64,000 nucleotides of DNA, from assembly GCA_045807125.1 (NCBI GenBank), contig JBJMHZ010000009.1, positions 1 to 64,000 of the forward strand, given 5' to 3'. The notes under the pieces were generated by a model that had not been told where the DNA came from, ran no database searches, and was given only the letters and a program-made list of their open reading frames with translations. A program made the translations under genes and the position numbers. Each line of letters starts with the position of its first letter. Within the stretch, counting starts at the first letter, position 1. The DNA comes from JBJMHZ01 sp045807125 (GTDB taxonomy: Bacteria > Actinomycetota > Actinomycetes > JAWWOL01). Positions 60,844 through 64,000 of this stretch are shown here, in pieces.

Positions 60844-62307
60844 TCACAGCTCGGGACGACTCTGAATGCGACCTTCCGTCGCCGCCTTCTGCAAGGCTGA
60901 ATGGTCCTTCTCGTTCTGGTCGGCGTACGCCTCGGCGAAGTCCGCGACCGCCTGGTCGAACGTGTCGGTCTTCCCCAGGTAGCTGGCGATGGCGATGCGG
61001 TCACCCGACCGCGCATGCGCGCGAGCCAGCGTCCAGCCGCACAGGTCGCCGTAGACGGACATGCCCTGGTGAAGCATCTCCTCCGGGACGATGCTGCCCT
61101 TCCAGTCCCGCAGCTGACGGATGTAGTAGTCCCGGTCGACGCCGTCGAGCCCGTGGCTTCGCTCCCAGCCGAGGAAGATGTCGGACGACGCCTGCATCAC
61201 GTGCTGGCCCGTGACGACCCGGGCACCGTGATTGCGGTAGGCGCTCGCCCGCACGTACCTCTCCAGCACCGAGGCCTGGGCCTCCTTGGCCTGAAGGAAC
61301 AGCGGGTCTCCGGTGGCGCACTCCTGAAGGAGCAGGATCCAGGCGCGCGTCCCCACGCTGCCCACGCCCACCACCTTGCGGGCCAGGTCCACGAGCTGGT
61401 ACTGCCCCAGGAGGTGCCTGCGATCGGACTGCAGCGTGCGGCCGTACGACCGCAGCATCCCTCGAAGCTGAAGGAACAGCTCGCCCGCGTCGACCTCCGG
61501 CAGCAGCTCGGTGGCGCGCACGACGAGTGGTGGGTCACTGAGGATGTGCGGTTGACCGTTGACCAGTGTCGCGAGCTTGGTGAACGCCTGCGTGCTGTCC
61601 CGGGTACGGGCCTTCGCCAGGGCTTCCTCCGTCCGGCGCGCCCGGCCCGGCTTCAGCATCGGAATGATCCTCGGCATCTCACGGTCCATGTCGAGGTGGG
61701 CGTACCAGACGGCCAGGTTCGACTGCTGCGCGAACTCGCGCATCGCGCAGCGGTAGCGCTGGACGGCCCGGAGCACGATCTGCCGACGCTCCTTGCGCCG
61801 GAACCCGTTCCCCCTTGCTGCGACCTCCAAGCTGGCGGCCAGCCGCTTGACGTCCCATTCGAACGGTCCCGGCAGCGTCTCGTCGAAGTCGTTGATGTCG
61901 AACACGAGGTGCCGCTCGGGGGAGGCGAACACGCCGAAGTTGCTGAGGTGCGCGTCGCCGCACAGTTGCACGTACAGGTCCGTGGTGGGCGTCGCGGCGA
62001 GATCGGTGGCCATGACGAGCGCCGCGCCCCGGTAAAAGGCGAAGGGCGACGCGAGCATCCGTCCGTAGCGAAGGGGCACGAGCTCGGGAACGCGGGATGT
62101 CGCCTGCTCCTCCAGCAGCCCCACGGGATCCGCGCGCTCGGCCGGCACCGACAGCACGTGCGATGCGAGCGGGACGTCGCTGCGAGCAGCCTTGCCCAGG
62201 GCGGCGCGCTCAGCACGGTTCAGGGGCGACGGAGCACCACGAGGAGCCCTGCGCACGGACTGGTCGGGAATCTCCGGTGCCTTTCGCGTCGCCGTCGCAC
62301 TCGTCAT
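60844..62307 (-). CDS. DUF2252 protein (kinase-like fold)
   Basis: 487 residues from an ATG with GAGGAG. The signature residues of DUF2252 are present: YGRMLASPFAFYRGAA, LCGDAHLSNFGVFASPERH and VFDINDFDETLPGPFEWDVKRL, which recall the HxDxxxxN and DFD motifs of APH-type kinases. The C-terminal half contains LGWERSHGLDGVDRDYYIRQ and SGDRIAIASYLGKT. Phosphotransferase activity is plausible but unproven. The gene is upstream of the DUF6325 gene on the same strand (117 bp apart). Confidence 0.85.
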   Translation of the reverse strand: MTSATATRKAPEIPDQSVRRAPRGAPSPLNRAERAALGKAARSDVPLASHVLSVPAERADPVGLLEEQATSRVPELVPLRYGRMLASPFAFYRGAALVMATDLAATPTTDLYVQLCGDAHLSNFGVFASPERHLVFDINDFDETLPGPFEWDVKRLAASLEVAARGNGFRRKERRQIVLRAVQRYRCAMREFAQQSNLAVWYAHLDMDREMPRIIPMLKPGRARRTEEALAKARTRDSTQAFTKLATLVNGQPHILSDPPLVVRATELLPEVDAGELFLQLRGMLRSYGRTLQSDRRHLLGQYQLVDLARKVVGVGSVGTRAWILLLQECATGDPLFLQAKEAQASVLERYVRASAYRNHGARVVTGQHVMQASSDIFLGWERSHGLDGVDRDYYIRQLRDWKGSIVPEEMLHQGMSVYGDLCGWTLARAHARSGDRIAIASYLGKTDTFDQAVADFAEAYADQNEKDHSALQKAATEGRIQSRPEL

Positions 62308-62471
62308 CGTCGCCTCTCCTCGGTTCGCGGTGGCGGCGGGCTCATCAGCGTGGCGACTCGGCATGTCCCGCTGCGCCTTCCTCGTTCCTCGACTGCCGAG
62401 ACTCCCCGAGAGTGCGGCCGGCCGCACTGCAGGGCATCACCCGCGATGGGTGAAGCACTTGCTGACGGCCC

Positions 62472-63293
62472 TCACGGCACCCTGCTCGAGTGCCGCTCCT
62501 CCCATACGACGCCGAAGATCGCTCCGACGATGAGGACGACTCCGATCGCGATGAGGAAGGACATGATCGCGAAGACCACGCCGATGGGGCCGTACGTGGT
62601 GTAGTTCGAGACGATGGTCTGGGACATGGTGAGCCGGAAGACGATCGTCATCCCGAACCAGCACACCCCCGTGGCCAGCGAGGCGGGCAACAGCGTCCGC
62701 CAGCCCATCCGGCCGCCGAGCAGCAGCCACATGCTGAACCACCAGAAGAGCGTGGCCCCGACCAGCGCCACCAGTGCCACGAGGAGGGCTCCGCCGACCC
62801 TGTGCAGCACCGGCTGCGCCCACTGGACGGCACCGCAGGTGGCGATGGCCACGGCGAGCCAGGCGACCCGCCGCGGCGTGTCCTTGAAGCCCCTGCTCTC
62901 GAGGCCGAACGTCCGCTCGTACAGCTCCTGGATCGCCGCGGCGACGGAGAGGCCGCTGAGGGCGAAGAACACCCAGCTCAGTCCGGTGACGGCGCTCCTC
63001 GTGGCTGACGGGGACGTGAACACCTCCGTGACGGCTCGCGCGGCGGCCGGATCGAGCCCGAAGCGCCTGATGACGCCGCTCGCCGCGCTGCGTCCCGCGA
63101 GGGCCTGGATGACGATCAGGAACGGCACGAGGCACAGCAGCAGGACAGCCGCGGAGTGCAGGCCGCGATTGATGAAGTCGAGCGCGTTGAGGCGTCGCCA
63201 CAGGTGATCTGCCGCGGACCCGGCGTAACGCCGGCGGACCATCGCGATGGACCGCGGCTCCCGCCACCTCCAGGTGCGCGGCTCGCCCGTCAT
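62472..63293 (-). CDS. YihY/BrkB family membrane protein
   Basis: 273 residues with about six transmembrane helices (AAVLLLCLVPFLIVIQALAG, SWVFFALSGLSVAAAIQELY, VAWLAVAIATCGAVQWAQ, GALLVALVALVGATLFWWF, LPASLATGVCWFGMTIVF, IGVVFAIMSFLIAIGVVLIV). Family sequence EREH and QELYERTFG are visible. Formerly annotated as ribonuclease BN; function is unsettled. It lies 164 bp upstream of the DUF2252 gene in the same direction. Confidence 0.85.
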   Translation of the reverse strand: MTGEPRTWRWREPRSIAMVRRRYAGSAADHLWRRLNALDFINRGLHSAAVLLLCLVPFLIVIQALAGRSAASGVIRRFGLDPAAARAVTEVFTSPSATRSAVTGLSWVFFALSGLSVAAAIQELYERTFGLESRGFKDTPRRVAWLAVAIATCGAVQWAQPVLHRVGGALLVALVALVGATLFWWFSMWLLLGGRMGWRTLLPASLATGVCWFGMTIVFRLTMSQTIVSNYTTYGPIGVVFAIMSFLIAIGVVLIVGAIFGVVWEERHSSRVP

Positions 63294-63410
63294 CCACGGA
63301 GGGTGCAGCGGGTCGCGCCTCTCCTCATCATCCGGACAGGGCGATGATGCGGTCCCGGTTCATCCGTCGTGCGTGATGGCCGGCCCGTCCGCGGTCGGCA
63401 GGCTGCCCCC

Positions 63411-63731
63411 ATGAGCACGCACGAGAGTCGTCGACGGGACCAGGGTTGGCCGGTGCTTCGCAGCAGATGGGCCTGGGCCGCGCTCCTGGGGGAGGCAGCC
63501 ATCGTCGCGTGGGCGCTCCCCCGCGCGATCGAGCTGGTCGGGCGTGCGGTCGCCAGCACGCGCGACCGCCACTGGGAGAGCCTGCTGCCGGAGCAAGGCG
63601 GGTGGAAGCGCGCCGCAGCGGCTCGGCAACCGGTGGCGCCGCAGCCGAGGCGCGCTCCCACGGCGTGGGGCCTGCAGCTCGACCAGGCCGGTGACGCGAT
63701 CAGCTACCGCACCGGGCACGAGGGCGAGTGA
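63411..63731 (+). CDS. Small basic protein with one transmembrane helix, unknown
   Basis: Not recognised. 106 residues from the ATG at 63411. A central hydrophobic segment (WAWAALLGEAAIVAWALPRAI) is flanked by a basic start and a basic, Gln-rich tail (RAAAARQPVAPQPRR). No Shine-Dalgarno of note, so the start is uncertain and the frame itself could be chance. Confidence 0.4.
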   Translation: MSTHESRRRDQGWPVLRSRWAWAALLGEAAIVAWALPRAIELVGRAVASTRDRHWESLLPEQGGWKRAAAARQPVAPQPRRAPTAWGLQLDQAGDAISYRTGHEGE

Positions 63732-63753
63732 CCGCGTCGCCTGCCATGGCCGG

Positions 63754-64000
63754 TCACGCCTGAGCGCTCCGTTGCCGTGGAGGAGTCGAGGACGGGTCCG
63801 ACGGCGGCGGACCGGCGGGATCGGCCGGCCGCAAGCGGTAGAGCCCGATCTGCGCCAGTGCGAGCAGCGCGACGATCACCAGGAAACCCGGGAAGCTCAC
63901 GTCGAGGAACAGCAGCAACAGGACGGCGACGACGACAGCCGCGATCCGGAGCGCATCCAGGTGGCGGCGCAGCCAGGCGATCGTGGCCTCGTCCCGCGCC
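63754..64000 (-). CDS. Membrane protein C-terminus, 5' end outside window
   Basis: Open on the minus strand from the window edge to a TGA at 63754-63756. 81 visible residues: EATIAWLRRHLDALR, then two hydrophobic segments (IAAVVVAVLLLLFLDVSFPG and FLVIVALLALAQIGLYRL) and a Pro/Ser-rich tail. Unidentified; composition and codon bias suit a real gene, and the closing tail is typical of actinobacterial small membrane proteins. Confidence 0.6.
   Translation of the reverse strand, partial: ARDEATIAWLRRHLDALRIAAVVVAVLLLLFLDVSFPGFLVIVALLALAQIGLYRLRPADPAGPPPSDPSSTPPRQRSAQA

Overview
The window is a very GC-rich chromosomal segment from an actinobacterium (Actinomycetota), not identifiable to genus from sequence alone. 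Evidence includes GTG/TTG starts with strong Shine-Dalgarno sites, long U-less stem-loops at gene ends, a zinc-type L31, a MurA with Asp in place of the fosfomycin-target Cys, a Rho with a long low-complexity N-terminal insertion, and a gene order I recognise from Mycobacterium and Streptomyces: argS-lysA-hom-thrC-thrB-rho-rpmE-prfA-prmC-sua5-wecA-atp operon-DUF2550-pduO/murA-hbd-epi/thiolase-YbbN thioredoxin-glgB. Most genes are core, and I saw no phage, insertion sequence, CRISPR array or integrase.

Left end (1-10.6 kb): a trehalose/glycogen operon (3' part of treS, mak, glgB, with mak and glgB overlapping), a secreted GH25 lysozyme, a small membrane protein, an MMPL-type exporter and a thioredoxin-TPR protein of the YbbN/CnoX type.

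Acyl-CoA block (10.9-33.1 kb): isobutyryl-CoA mutase large subunit (icmA), a MeaB-type GTPase, acetoacetyl-CoA thiolase, ethylmalonyl/methylmalonyl-CoA epimerase, crotonyl-CoA carboxylase/reductase (ccr), a double-length 3-hydroxyacyl-CoA dehydrogenase, ethylmalonyl-CoA mutase (ecm/meaA), a single-length 3-hydroxybutyryl-CoA dehydrogenase and a PduO adenosyltransferase. Together these supply most of the upper ethylmalonyl-CoA pathway plus the AdoCbl cofactor and mutase chaperone. Crotonase, methylsuccinyl-CoA dehydrogenase, mesaconyl-CoA hydratase, the lyase and the mutase small subunit are not in the window. Interspersed are a 5'-nucleotidase-type secreted phosphoesterase, an ArsR regulator behind a stunted SRPBCC-like frame, a Ddn-type F420 reductase, a compact FilP-like coiled-coil protein next to ccr, two alpha/beta hydrolases, an SDR, a small zinc-ribbon protein and two STAS proteins.

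Core block (31-55.5 kb): murA, the nine-gene atp cluster with two assembly/accessory genes, wecA, the translation-termination and tRNA-modification set (sua5, prmC, prfA), rpmE, rho with a roughly 290-nt leader, the threonine/lysine genes, argS, a single-domain response regulator and tRNA-Arg(CCG).

Right end (55.5-64 kb): more accessory genes, including a secreted neprosin-like protein, a secreted Asp-box beta-propeller, an RsbW-like ATPase, a K+ channel, DUF6325 and DUF2252 proteins, a YihY/BrkB membrane protein, and small or partial membrane proteins.

The items I consider most worth following are the ethylmalonyl-CoA/B12 module scattered through the conserved core, the Gln/Asn-rich repeat tract and long structured leader of rho, the histone-tail-like extension of GlgB, the tandem dehydrogenase with one altered active-site motif, and several phased repeats, palindromes and hairpins in promoter regions.
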